A DNA stretch of 14,947 nucleotides from an uncultured Collinsella sp. (GTDB lineage Bacteria > Actinomycetota > Coriobacteriia > Coriobacteriales > Coriobacteriaceae): positions 1 to 14,947 of the forward strand of contig CABUQI010000020.1 of the NCBI GenBank assembly GCA_902493545.1, in the 5' to 3' direction. Positions 1 through 6,999 of the stretch are shown piece by piece. Position numbers and translations under genes: made by a program. Each line of letters begins with the position of its first letter. Positions within the stretch are counted from its first letter, which is position 1. The notes beneath the pieces were generated by a model. It did no database searches and was not told the origin of the DNA. It saw only the letters and a list, made by a program, of their open reading frames with translations.

Positions 1-16
1 ATCGTAGGAAGGATGC

Positions 17-562
17 ATGATGAATAAGCTCGAAAACGAAGTGCTGCTGAGCCGTCGCGCTGCACTTGGCGCATTCGCCACCGTCGCTTTGGGGACTGCC
101 GGTCTTCTTGCCGGTTGCGGTAGCGACAAGGCGACCGTCACTGAGGACGCCGACGATGGTGACAAGAAGGAAGAGACGAAGAAGGAAGAGCAGCCTACGA
201 CTGACCTGGCTGTTGGCACGACGGTGACCACGGCTGCCGGTCTTTCTGTCGTCGTCGATTCCGTCCAGCCCGGTCTCACAAATTTTGACGGTTCGACCAT
301 GACGGGCATTCACGTCACGTACGTCAACAATGGCGATGAGGGCGCGGACTACAATGTCTACGACTGGAAGGGCGAGGATGCCAACGGTGCTCAGCAGAAC
401 CAGGGTTATTACAGCGAGGGCTCCGATGAACTGCAGTCTGGTACCCTTGCCGCCGGCGGTTCCGTGGCGGGCAATATCTACTTTGATGGTGACATCAAGA
501 AGGCTCTCTATTTTGCCAACGTGTTTGATAAGTCTGCTGCTGCAAGCTGGGTGCTGGCCTAA
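17..562 (+). CDS. Tat-exported lipoprotein with DUF4352-like domain
   Basis: Probable surface lipoprotein of unknown ligand. The N-terminus carries a twin-arginine motif (SRRAAL, residues 12-17), a hydrophobic stretch and a lipobox LLAGC (30-34) with Cys34 as the lipidated residue, so folded export by Tat and membrane anchoring are likely. An acidic/lysine-rich linker (about 35-62) leads to a C-terminal beta-rich domain (about 66-181) resembling the DUF4352 immunoglobulin-like fold: an opening TTVTTAAGLSVVVDSV strand pair, then a conserved-looking 'YVNNGDE' turn. Start: an AGGAAGG site at 6-12 fits the second ATG (position 20) slightly better than the ATG at 17, so the first Met may not be used. 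It lies 39 bases before the helix-turn-helix gene and probably shares its transcript. Its promoter is outside the window. Export and lipidation are well supported; the domain assignment is moderate. Confidence 0.8.
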   Translation: MMNKLENEVLLSRRAALGAFATVALGTAGLLAGCGSDKATVTEDADDGDKKEETKKEEQPTTDLAVGTTVTTAAGLSVVVDSVQPGLTNFDGSTMTGIHVTYVNNGDEGADYNVYDWKGEDANGAQQNQGYYSEGSDELQSGTLAAGGSVAGNIYFDGDIKKALYFANVFDKSAAASWVLA

Positions 563-601
563 CATGTCGCTACCGTTGCGCCGTATGGGAGGTGAGGTCG
601 T

Positions 602-1024
602 ATGCCCGATAAAAAGCTGACGGACGAGTTGCTCAATGAGCTCCTCGACGCGCCAAACATCGATGGATATATCAAAGAACACGACTTTGCCGCCCCGTCG
701 CTTTCGGACTACCTTAGGCAACTGCTGCAGGAAAAGGGCTTAGAGCGCTCGCGTGTGGTGCGCATGGCCGACCTCAATGAGACTTTTGGTTATCAGATTT
801 TTACCGGTGCGCGGCATCCGAGCCGCAACAAGGTGCTGCAGATTGCCTTTGCAATGGCGTTGACGCTCAAGGAGACCAACCGCGCCCTGACGGCTGCCGG
901 AGTGAGCGTCCTCAACTGTAAGGACCGTCGCGATGCAATCATTATCTTTTGCATCGACCGTGGCTGTAGCCTCCAAAAGGTCAATGAAGAGCTGTATCGC
1001 TTTGGCGAGGAAACGGTGAGTTAG
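602..1024 (+). CDS. Small helix-turn-helix (Cro/C1-like) protein
   Basis: A 140-residue cytosolic protein. The centre (about 33-85) reads as an XRE-like helix-turn-helix: 'LSDYLRQLLQEKGLERSRV', then a predicted recognition segment 'NETFGYQIFTGARHPSRNK'. A C-terminal helical part with 'CKDRRDAIIIFCIDRG' follows. I recognise this arrangement from a Firmicutes/Actinobacteria family that commonly sits beside Ser/Thr protein kinase genes, as here. A strong GGAGGTGAG site (588-596) five bases before the ATG fixes the start. It sits 39 bases after the lipoprotein stop and about 86 bases before the kinase, suggesting one operon. It may be a transcriptional regulator, or an adaptor that has lost DNA binding; its targets cannot be read from the sequence. 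Confidence 0.8.
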   Translation: MPDKKLTDELLNELLDAPNIDGYIKEHDFAAPSLSDYLRQLLQEKGLERSRVVRMADLNETFGYQIFTGARHPSRNKVLQIAFAMALTLKETNRALTAAGVSVLNCKDRRDAIIIFCIDRGCSLQKVNEELYRFGEETVS

Positions 1025-1073
1025 TGGCCGATGGCTGAGCCGGTGGTGTCACCGGAACACCATGCAAACGAAC

Positions 1074-1105
1074 GGGGTGCGGACACCATGGGGTGTCTGC
1101 ACCCT
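1074..1105 (+). promoter_or_regulatory. 14-bp hairpin in front of the kinase gene
   Basis: Arms 1074-1087 and 1092-1105 pair over 14 positions (12 Watson-Crick, 2 G-U) around the 4-base loop 1088-1091. No U-run follows, so it is not a classic terminator. It sits in the gap between the helix-turn-helix gene and the kinase, and covers a possible GTG start at 1093. It could reduce kinase expression by translational or transcript-stability effects. A second small dyad (arms CCGGTG/CACCGG, about 1040-1055) lies just upstream. Confidence 0.55.
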
Positions 1106-1110
1106 GCGTC

Positions 1111-2523
1111 ATGATGGACGCCATGGATATTCAGAGCCCAACATATTCCGATGACGAGCTGACTGCTTCACTTGTCGAGCATTTGGCGTCGCTCGACCGC
1201 GATGACAGCTATCGTGTGGAGCGCGTGCTCAAGTGCTCGGATGTCGAGACGACCGAACTCGTCTATTTTGAGGGCTCTGGCGGCGGGTCTCTCGGTCCCT
1301 TTGTCCGCAAGCGCATTGATGCTTCGGTGCAGATTGACGGAGCATATGAGCGCCTGTTTGCGGCCCAGCGCGCCGGTCGTCGTTTTGAGCACTTACCCCG
1401 AATCGTCGATTGTCGCCGTGTGGGCGACGAGCTTGACGTGGTGATGGAGTATGTCGAAGGCGAGACACTCGAGGCGTTGGTGGGACGCCTGGGGGCGACG
1501 CCCGATTATGCCCGCGGGCTGTATCCCGTTCTGTGTGAAGCGGTGGGCGAGCTGCATGCTGGTTTTGCAGCTGCGGGGGAGCCGGGGGTGCCGGTAATCC
1601 ACCGCGACCTTAAACCCTCGAACATCATCGTATCGGGCGTGAGGTATGCGGCCGATGCCGGCATGACCTTCTCGTCGCTGGTGATTATTGACCTGGGAAT
1701 CGCGCGCGTTTGGCGCGATGGCGCCGACGCCGACACCGTCAAGTTTGGCACGCGTTCCTATGCGCCGCCCGAGCAGTTTGGGTTTGGGCAGACGAGCGTC
1801 CGCAGTGATATTTACGCGCTTGGCGCGCTGCTGTTCTTTTGCCTGACGGGTGCTGATCCCAAACCGGGGTGTGACATGCGCGAGCAATGCGAGACGCACG
1901 ATATGCCAACCCCGCTTGCCGATGTGATTTGCATGGCGATGGCGCTCGATCCCGCCAAGCGCTTTGCGAGCGCAAAGGCACTGGGGCATGCTGCGCGTGC
2001 GGCATATGAGCTATGTCTCCCTGCACCGTCGCCCGTGACCTTTTCTGCTGCCAGCGTGCCCCGGGCCGCGGTGCCACAGGTGCAACGGGTACAGCAGCCG
2101 GTTGCCTTCACGCTTCCGTCTTCTGCAAGACGGCGTTCGATCGTCTCTCTCGTGACGTCCAAATGTGCGCGTCTGCTCTCGCGTATCCCCGAGCCCGTGG
2201 GGCGCATATGGAATGGATGCGTCTATGCGACAACATTGTTGCTGCTGATGGGCAGCCATTTTGCGGTATTTACGCCGACGAGCGAAAACCGAAACTATCC
2301 AACGTGGTTTTTGGCACTTGAGTATTTCTTTATGGTCGATGGCCTGGTGCTGCTCATTACATTCGGAATGCTCGACCGGCGTAGGCTTCGACGTCGTTTT
2401 CCCGTTCTCGATCGGTATCGGGGGAGTGCTTTTGTCGAACTATGGTTCAAGGCACTCGGGTTTATGTTTGCCGTCATGTGCGTCGTCGTTGTTATCGGCA
2501 ACGCGACCGGTGTCGTCTCTTAG
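1111..2523 (+). CDS. Membrane-anchored Ser/Thr protein kinase
   Basis: Hanks-type kinase transferring ATP phosphate to Ser/Thr. Numbered from the GTG at 1093: glycine-rich loop GSGGGSLG (61-68), candidate ATP lysine K73 in FVRKRID, hinge 'VVMEYVEGETL' (116-126), catalytic loop HRDLKPSN (170-177), metal site DLG instead of DFG (200-202), an APE-like APPEQ (224-228) and SDIYALG (238-244). A Pro/Ala-rich linker (about 310-345) leads to three hydrophobic segments (about 376-394, 407-426, 450-470) that would anchor it in the membrane; no PASTA or other sensor domain follows. Start is uncertain: GTG 1093 lies inside a hairpin, and ATG 1111, 1114 and 1123 all lack a strong Shine-Dalgarno site. I use 1111. 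It probably signals with the preceding lipoprotein and helix-turn-helix protein. A strong terminator follows. Confidence 0.9.
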   Translation: MMDAMDIQSPTYSDDELTASLVEHLASLDRDDSYRVERVLKCSDVETTELVYFEGSGGGSLGPFVRKRIDASVQIDGAYERLFAAQRAGRRFEHLPRIVDCRRVGDELDVVMEYVEGETLEALVGRLGATPDYARGLYPVLCEAVGELHAGFAAAGEPGVPVIHRDLKPSNIIVSGVRYAADAGMTFSSLVIIDLGIARVWRDGADADTVKFGTRSYAPPEQFGFGQTSVRSDIYALGALLFFCLTGADPKPGCDMREQCETHDMPTPLADVICMAMALDPAKRFASAKALGHAARAAYELCLPAPSPVTFSAASVPRAAVPQVQRVQQPVAFTLPSSARRRSIVSLVTSKCARLLSRIPEPVGRIWNGCVYATTLLLLMGSHFAVFTPTSENRNYPTWFLALEYFFMVDGLVLLITFGMLDRRRLRRRFPVLDRYRGSAFVELWFKALGFMFAVMCVVVVIGNATGVVS

Positions 2524-2530
2524 ATAATCG

Positions 2531-2556
2531 AAAAGGGCCCCGTTTGGGGCCCTTTT
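2531..2556. terminator. Bidirectional intrinsic terminator
   Basis: A perfect 11-bp stem, AAAAGGGCCCC against GGGGCCCTTTT, closes on a GTTT loop. The A and T runs at both ends let it work in both directions. It lies between the convergent stops of the kinase (2523) and the wall hydrolase (2567), so it should end both transcripts. Confidence 0.93.
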
Positions 2557-2566
2557 GCAGTTGCAC

Positions 2567-3700
2567 TTAAATACGGTTCATTTGATTGGCAACCTTGTTG
2601 TACCAGTCCTGCCACGTGGGCGGGCAGTACTTCTTGGCGGCTGCCGGGGTAAGCGTGGAGCCATAGTTGGCGCCCAGGTAGGCAACGTGGGCGGAGACGC
2701 CCTCGCTCCAGCTGCCAAAGCTACGCCAACCGCCGCCGCGGGCGCTCCAGCCCCAGGCGTTATAGGAGCCGGCGCAATAGAGGCCCTTGCTGCTCTCGAT
2801 ACAGGCGATGGCGGGGGACCAACGGGGATCGACGCCGGTATTCCAGGCGGCAACGGCAAAGTTGTAGCCCTGGCCTGCCATAGGGGAGCCGGCAAGGTAG
2901 TTGTCGATGCGGCTCGTCCACTCGTTAATGAACGAGTCGTAATCGGAATTGCCGCTGTTGGGGCTGTTCGGCGTGGTGTCGATGGTGGTGTTGGAGTTGG
3001 TGGCCTGACTGTTGGAGTTATTGCCGCTCACGCCGGTACCCGAGATCTTCTCGGCGGCAGCGGCCTTGTCGGCCTCGAGCTTTGCCAACTCGGCGGCATT
3101 TTCCTGCTCGGCCTTTGCCTGTGCCTCGCTGCGGAGCTGCTGTGCCTGGGCCAGCGCGTCCTCGGCATTCTTTTGCTCGCCCTCGAGCTGAGACTTGGCC
3201 TGATCGAGCTCGGTTTTGTTCTGCTCGAGCTCGGTCTGCATCTTGTTAAGCTCTTCGATCTCGTCGACGCTCGAGCTCGTAATCTGGTTGGTGTATTTGC
3301 AGGTGGTGATAAAGTCGCCCAAGCTCTGCGTGTTCACCAGGAAGCTCACGATGGGGCTGGTGCCCTTCTGGTACTTATACAGATCGCGCATGGCGGAGCT
3401 TGCCTTGGCCTGCTGCTCGGGTAGCTCGGCCTCAATCTTAGCGATGTTCGCCTCATTGGAGTCGATCTGCTTTTGCAGATCCTCGAGCTTGGTTCGGGCG
3501 TCGTTGTAGGCGCTCGTAGCGTCCTCGATTTTTTTCTGGGCGGCGGAAAGCTGATCCTGCGTTGCCTGCGAGGCGGCATAGGCCGCGACGGGGGAGAGCA
3601 TCGGCGTGGCCGTCAGCGCGACGGCGAGCGCGGCGCTCGTGATGATACGAGCCGGCTTCGACGCGACGAGCGCTGCGGTGCGATGGTTCGAATGCTGCAT
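2567..3700 (-). CDS. Secreted coiled-coil / lysozyme-like cell-wall hydrolase
   Basis: Probable exported peptidoglycan hydrolase (377 residues from this start). Signal peptide 1-42 ends at a likely AYA cleavage site. A long coiled coil (about 45-220, with a short break near 110-140) resembles the regulatory N-terminus of PcsB/FtsX-activated hydrolases. A Ser/Asn/Thr linker (221-252) follows. The C-terminal 253-377 domain looks lysozyme/lytic-transglycosylase-like: 'SPAIACIESSKG' with candidate catalytic Glu302, then 'NAWGWS' like the usual 'NAxGLMQ' motif. Cys300, Cys309 and Cys359 could form a disulfide. The ATG at 3700 is preceded by a good GAGGG site; an upstream in-frame TTG (3715) would swallow that site, so I reject it. 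An inactive catalytic domain is possible because the family match is remote. Confidence 0.82.
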   Translation of the reverse strand: MQHSNHRTAALVASKPARIITSAALAVALTATPMLSPVAAYAASQATQDQLSAAQKKIEDATSAYNDARTKLEDLQKQIDSNEANIAKIEAELPEQQAKASSAMRDLYKYQKGTSPIVSFLVNTQSLGDFITTCKYTNQITSSSVDEIEELNKMQTELEQNKTELDQAKSQLEGEQKNAEDALAQAQQLRSEAQAKAEQENAAELAKLEADKAAAAEKISGTGVSGNNSNSQATNSNTTIDTTPNSPNSGNSDYDSFINEWTSRIDNYLAGSPMAGQGYNFAVAAWNTGVDPRWSPAIACIESSKGLYCAGSYNAWGWSARGGGWRSFGSWSEGVSAHVAYLGANYGSTLTPAAAKKYCPPTWQDWYNKVANQMNRI

Positions 3701-3770
3701 CCAGTCCCTCTGCAATCAATCGTAGGTTATTGGTCGAGGTGTATTCTACTACTGCTTTCGACCTCAACTT

Positions 3771-3807
3771 GAACCTTAAAGGTTCTAAAGGGTCAAGTTG
3801 AACTTGA
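3771..3807. promoter_or_regulatory. Two tandem 15-bp palindromes (candidate operator)
   Basis: GAACCTTAAAGGTTC (3771-3785) and TCAAGTTGAACTTGA (3793-3807) are each perfect odd palindromes with a one-base centre. Their centres are 22 bp apart, about two helical turns. A further inverted pair, CAACTTGA (3765-3772) and TCAAGTTG (3793-3800), overlaps them. They lie 70-107 bases upstream of the wall-hydrolase ATG in an unusually A+T-rich 234-base gap (3701-3934) that otherwise shows no gene. Probably dimer binding sites for a regulator; no convincing -35/-10 pair was found. Confidence 0.45.
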
Positions 3808-3934
3808 GGCTTTGGCCTTGACCTGCGGGAATGGTGAATTGTTGAGAAACCATAGAGTTCAACTTTAACGTTACGGCACCCTGTTGCAACGGGATTCTTG
3901 ACTGTAAAAGCAACCTTAACATGGGGTTTTGCAA

Positions 3935-4567
3935 CTATAGGGTTCCTTCGCGGCGAGCCTGCTCCACCTCTTGGAGCGCCTCGGCCGGCGTAAACGAACA
4001 GGTGCCATCGCCGAGCTTTACCACCTGTATGTCGTCACCGACATGGACTTCTCCGCCCTGCAGCACGACGCCAAAAATGCCCTCGTGGGGGAAGATGCAG
4101 TCGCCGGCGAGATAGTAGATGGCACAGCGTGTGTGGCAGACTTTGCCGATCTGACTGATTTCGACGAGTACTTCGCTGCCGAGCTTGAGCTGCGTGCCCA
4201 AGGGGAGTGAGAGCAGGTTGATACCCTGGGTGGTGAAGTTCTCGCCAAAGTCGCCCTCGTGCACATCGAGCCCGCGCGCCTGCGCCGTCTGGATAGACTC
4301 TGCAGCTAAAAAGGAAATCTGGCGGTGCCAATGCCCGGCGTGCGCATCGGAGGCGAGGCCAAACTGCTCGATGACGGTGTCGTGCCCGTCGGCGACGGGT
4401 GACTTACGCGTGCCTTTGTGCTCCGACGTGTTGATTGAGACGATGCGGACAGGCCCGTTGTAAGCATCGTTTGCGGTGCGTAGGGGAGCTGCCGTCTGGG
4501 CACGATCCGCAAGTTCGCGCTTTGCGGCGTCAATGATGGGGTTGTTGATCGGATGAGCCTGGGGCAC
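3935..4567 (-). CDS. MOSC-domain protein
   Basis: The MOSC family uses a conserved cysteine to bind or transfer sulfur, usually in connection with molybdenum cofactor or other sulfurated metal centres; the substrate here is unknown. Visible family features are 'GLASDAHAGHWHRQISFLA' (70-88), 'GDFGENFTTQGINL' (105-118), 'LPLGTQLKLG' (121-130) and the conserved-Cys stretch 'QIGKVCHTRC' (139-148, Cys144 the likely reactive residue). About 40 N-terminal residues precede the core domain. The start is GTG at 4567, with AAAGG about seven bases upstream. It stands alone on the minus strand, divergent from the ATP-grasp gene, with no cofactor-biosynthesis genes in view. Confidence 0.88.
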   Translation of the reverse strand: MPQAHPINNPIIDAAKRELADRAQTAAPLRTANDAYNGPVRIVSINTSEHKGTRKSPVADGHDTVIEQFGLASDAHAGHWHRQISFLAAESIQTAQARGLDVHEGDFGENFTTQGINLLSLPLGTQLKLGSEVLVEISQIGKVCHTRCAIYYLAGDCIFPHEGIFGVVLQGGEVHVGDDIQVVKLGDGTCSFTPAEALQEVEQARREGTL

Positions 4568-4701
4568 AGTGTACCTTTCGACGGGGCGGGCAACATGTTG
4601 AATCCTACAACAACGGTGGGTTCATTGCCCGTTGTCGTACACCGGTGATCGCCGCCTTCGTGCTGGATAATTACGCCGATTGCCATAGATACGGTGGAGC
4701 T

Positions 4702-4731
4702 TTGGGTGCCGGCGGCTCGGCACGCTAGAAT
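4702..4731 (+). promoter_or_regulatory. Sigma-70-type promoter of the ligase/racemase operon
   Basis: A TTGGGT -35 (4702-4707) and TAGAAT -10 (4726-4731) are separated by 18 bases, predicting a start near 4738 and a leader of about 50 bases before the ATG at 4788. The spacer holds a 6-bp dyad (GTGCCG 4706-4711, CGGCAC 4718-4723), which could be an operator or chance. Confidence 0.55.
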
Positions 4732-4787
4732 AAATCAGTTGCACAAAGACCGCCCGTCGTGTGGGCAGTTCTAGATAGGAAGTTTCC

Positions 4788-6044
4788 ATGGCATTGCAGT
4801 TTACAGAGCGCGAGTTTATCCCCGTGCTGCTCGGCGGCGACATCAACGCGTATTCGGTGGCGCGCGCTTTCTACGAGGAGTATCAGGTTAAGAGCCTGGT
4901 CTTCGGCAAGTACCAGACCGGCCCTGCGTATCGCAGCCAGATTATCGATTACACGCCTAACGTGGATATCGACACCATGCCGGTCATGATCGAGACCGTT
5001 AACGGTGTCGCACAGGCCAATCCTGATAAGAAGATTATTCTTATGGGCTGTGGCGACAACTATGTCGCGCTTGCCGCGCAGGCCCAGGACGCCGGCCAGC
5101 TTGCCTCGAACGTCATCGCGCCCTATGCGCCCTACAGCATGCTCGAGCAGTGCCAGAAGAAGGAGATCTTCTACGAGCTGTGCGAGAAGCACGGTGTGCC
5201 GTATCCGCACACGTTTACCTTTACCATGGCGATGCTCAACGCTCAGGGTGAGGCTTCCGCCGAGGTGCTCGACCAGATCGACTTCCCCTTTCCGATGATT
5301 CTGAAGCCCTCTGACGGCATCATGTGGTGGGAGCACGAGTTCGAGGGTCAGAAGAAGGCCTACGAGATTGCCGATCGCGCCGAGCTGGAACAGGTCATTC
5401 GCGATGTGTACGCCAGTGGCTACACCGATGACCTCATCTTGCAGGACCGCGTGCCCGGCAACGACGAGTACATGCGCGTGCTTACCAGTTATTCCGACCG
5501 CAACGGCAAGGTTCGTATGATGTGCCTGGGCCACGTGCTGCTCGAGGAGCATCAGCCCCACGGTGTCGGCAACCATGCCTGCATCATCACTGAGTCCAAC
5601 GACGAGCTCATGGATGGCGTGCGCAAGCTTCTTGAGGACCTTAAGTTTACGGGCTTCTCCAACTTCGACGTCAAGTACGACGAGCGCGATGGCTCGTTTA
5701 AGTTCTTTGACTTCAACACGCGTCAGGGCCGCAGTAATTACTATGTCACCAATAGTGGCTTTAACGTTGCCAAATACGTGGTGGATGAGTACGTCTATAA
5801 CCGCCCGTTTGAGCCGGAGTTTGTGACGGCGCAGGACGAGGCTCTGTGGATGGTTGTTCCTATGGGCGTCGTTGACAAGTATGTCAAGGACCCCGAGCTG
5901 CGTGCGAAGGCACATCGTCTGGCCAAGGAGGGCAAGGCCGCCGATCCTTCGTTTATGAAGGGTGATTTTGTCTTTAACCGCTGGTTGCGCATGTGGCACA
6001 CCAAGCTGCGTCATTTTAAGTTGTTCAAGACGTATTACAAGTAG
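4788..6044 (+). CDS. ATP-grasp carboxylate-amine ligase, probable D-aspartate ligase
   Basis: An ATP-grasp enzyme that would couple a carboxylate to an amine through an acyl phosphate. Best guess is D-aspartate ligase, which attaches D-Asp to the side-chain amine of the diamino acid in the peptidoglycan precursor, as known in Enterococcus faecium and Lactococcus. Seen: N-terminal 'PVLLGGDINAYSVAR' Rossmann-like start (12-26), ATP-grasp core with 'MILKPSDG' (170-177, Lys173 for ATP), 'LQDRVPG' (218-224), 'GFSNFDVKYD' (289-298) and the metal-binding 'FFDFNTRQGRSNYY' (306-319). Its length, 418 residues, is close to D-Asp ligase (about 430). AGGAAG at 4776-4781 supports the start. The racemase gene 84 bases downstream is the main argument for the substrate. 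Another amino acid or a non-wall acceptor remains possible. Confidence 0.85.
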   Translation: MALQFTEREFIPVLLGGDINAYSVARAFYEEYQVKSLVFGKYQTGPAYRSQIIDYTPNVDIDTMPVMIETVNGVAQANPDKKIILMGCGDNYVALAAQAQDAGQLASNVIAPYAPYSMLEQCQKKEIFYELCEKHGVPYPHTFTFTMAMLNAQGEASAEVLDQIDFPFPMILKPSDGIMWWEHEFEGQKKAYEIADRAELEQVIRDVYASGYTDDLILQDRVPGNDEYMRVLTSYSDRNGKVRMMCLGHVLLEEHQPHGVGNHACIITESNDELMDGVRKLLEDLKFTGFSNFDVKYDERDGSFKFFDFNTRQGRSNYYVTNSGFNVAKYVVDEYVYNRPFEPEFVTAQDEALWMVVPMGVVDKYVKDPELRAKAHRLAKEGKAADPSFMKGDFVFNRWLRMWHTKLRHFKLFKTYYK

Positions 6045-6128
6045 ATGAGCGCGGCGTCCGCCCGGTTTGCATCGGATGGGCGCGGGCATGATACGAGCAA
6101 TTGCGCGGGCGTCACCAAGGAGGCGGCG

Positions 6129-6875
6129 ATGGAAAAGCTGGGAGTTATCGGCGGCATGGGCGCCGAGGCCACGTCGTATTACTACGACCAGGTCGTGCGT
6201 CATACGGCTGCTACCTGTGATCAGGAGCATATCGACATGGTGGTGCTTTCCAAGTCGACCATGCCCGACCGCACGCTGGCCATCAAGACCGGTGAGCATG
6301 CCAAGCTGCTGGCGACCATGAAGGAGTGCGCTCAGGCGCTCGAGTCGCTGGGCTGCGCGCACATAGCGATTCCCTGCAACACGTCGCACTATTTCTACGA
6401 TCAGATTCAGTCGTTTACCAAGGTGCCGATTATCCACATGCCGCGCGAGTCGGTGCGCTATGCTCTGGCCGGCGCGGTGATGGGGGAGTGCGAGTTCGAC
6501 CCCAACCTGAGTATGCCGGCCGAGCCGGTGCGCAAGATCGGCATCATGGGCACCGACGGCACCGTGGGCGCAGACGTCTATGGGCGCGAATGTGAGACCG
6601 CGGGCGTTGAGGTCGTCTATCCCAGCGAAAAGCGTCAGGCCGACGTGATGTCGCTCATCTACGACGATGTGAAGGCCGGGCGCGAGCCCGATATGGATAA
6701 GTTCGACCGCGTGATGTGGGAGTTCGCCCGTAGCGGCTGCGACCGCGTCATTCTGGCCTGCACGGAGCTTTCGGTGTTGCAGAAGTATCGCGAGATGCCC
6801 GAGATCACCCTCGATGCGATGGATGTCCTGGTACGCGAGTCCATCATTCGCAGCGGCGTCCCCTACCGCCTGTAG
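6129..6875 (+). CDS. Aspartate/glutamate racemase family protein
   Basis: A cofactor-independent racemase using two cysteines to take and return the alpha proton. From the ATG at 6129 it has 248 residues: opening 'LGVIGGMGAEAT' (4-15), first catalytic region 'IPCNTSH' (Cys83), 'GIMGTDGT' (138-145), and second region 'ILACTEL' (Cys211). Both catalytic cysteines are present. A near-perfect AAGGAGG (6117-6123) fixes this start; the ATG at 6045, touching the ligase stop, would add 28 residues unlike the family. Downstream of the ligase in the same operon, it most likely turns L-Asp into D-Asp for it. Glutamate racemase is less likely given the partner and the 'GGMG' opening typical of aspartate racemases. 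Confidence 0.9.
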   Translation: MEKLGVIGGMGAEATSYYYDQVVRHTAATCDQEHIDMVVLSKSTMPDRTLAIKTGEHAKLLATMKECAQALESLGCAHIAIPCNTSHYFYDQIQSFTKVPIIHMPRESVRYALAGAVMGECEFDPNLSMPAEPVRKIGIMGTDGTVGADVYGRECETAGVEVVYPSEKRQADVMSLIYDDVKAGREPDMDKFDRVMWEFARSGCDRVILACTELSVLQKYREMPEITLDAMDVLVRESIIRSGVPYRL

Positions 6876-6881
6876 CCCTCG

Positions 6882-6916
6882 ACCTGCCAAAAAGGGACAG
6901 GTTTATTTTGGTAGGT
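6882..6916. repeat. REP-like inverted repeat
   Basis: Arms 6882-6892 (ACCTGCCAAAA) and 6906-6916 (TTTTGGTAGGT) pair over 11 positions with one G-U, around a 13-base loop with GGGACAG. It lies just after the racemase stop and before the main terminator. It resembles REP-type elements mobilised by Y1/RAYT transposases, but only one copy is visible here, so the assignment is a guess. Confidence 0.4.
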
Positions 6917-6934
6917 TTTATCTGGTGAAACAGT

Positions 6935-6971
6935 AAAGGCCCCGGCTCGTTTGATGCGAGCCGGGGCCTTT
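6935..6971. terminator. Bidirectional intrinsic terminator
   Basis: A perfect 15-bp stem (6935-6949 with 6957-6971), very G+C-rich, has AAA/TTT ends and a 7-base loop. Placed between the convergent ends of the racemase (6875) and the ECF T component (7000), it should end both operons. Confidence 0.92.
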
Positions 6972-6999
6972 TGCGTTTGTCGGTTGCTGCCAGCGATTG

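Noticed and set aside
2555..3424. A 289-codon plus-strand open frame.
   Set aside because: Antisense to the wall hydrolase; low-complexity Gly/Leu/Val text mirrors the coiled-coil codons, and it starts inside the convergent region after a terminator.
6045..6875. Racemase start at the ATG touching the ligase stop.
   Set aside because: The AAGGAGG at 6117-6123 and the family opening LGVIGGMG point to ATG 6129.
4725..6890. A 721-codon open frame on the minus strand.
   Set aside because: It lies exactly opposite the ligase and racemase, which have clear motifs and ribosome sites. Its own protein is rich in His/Leu/Arg/Gly without domains, a codon-bias shadow of the coding strand.
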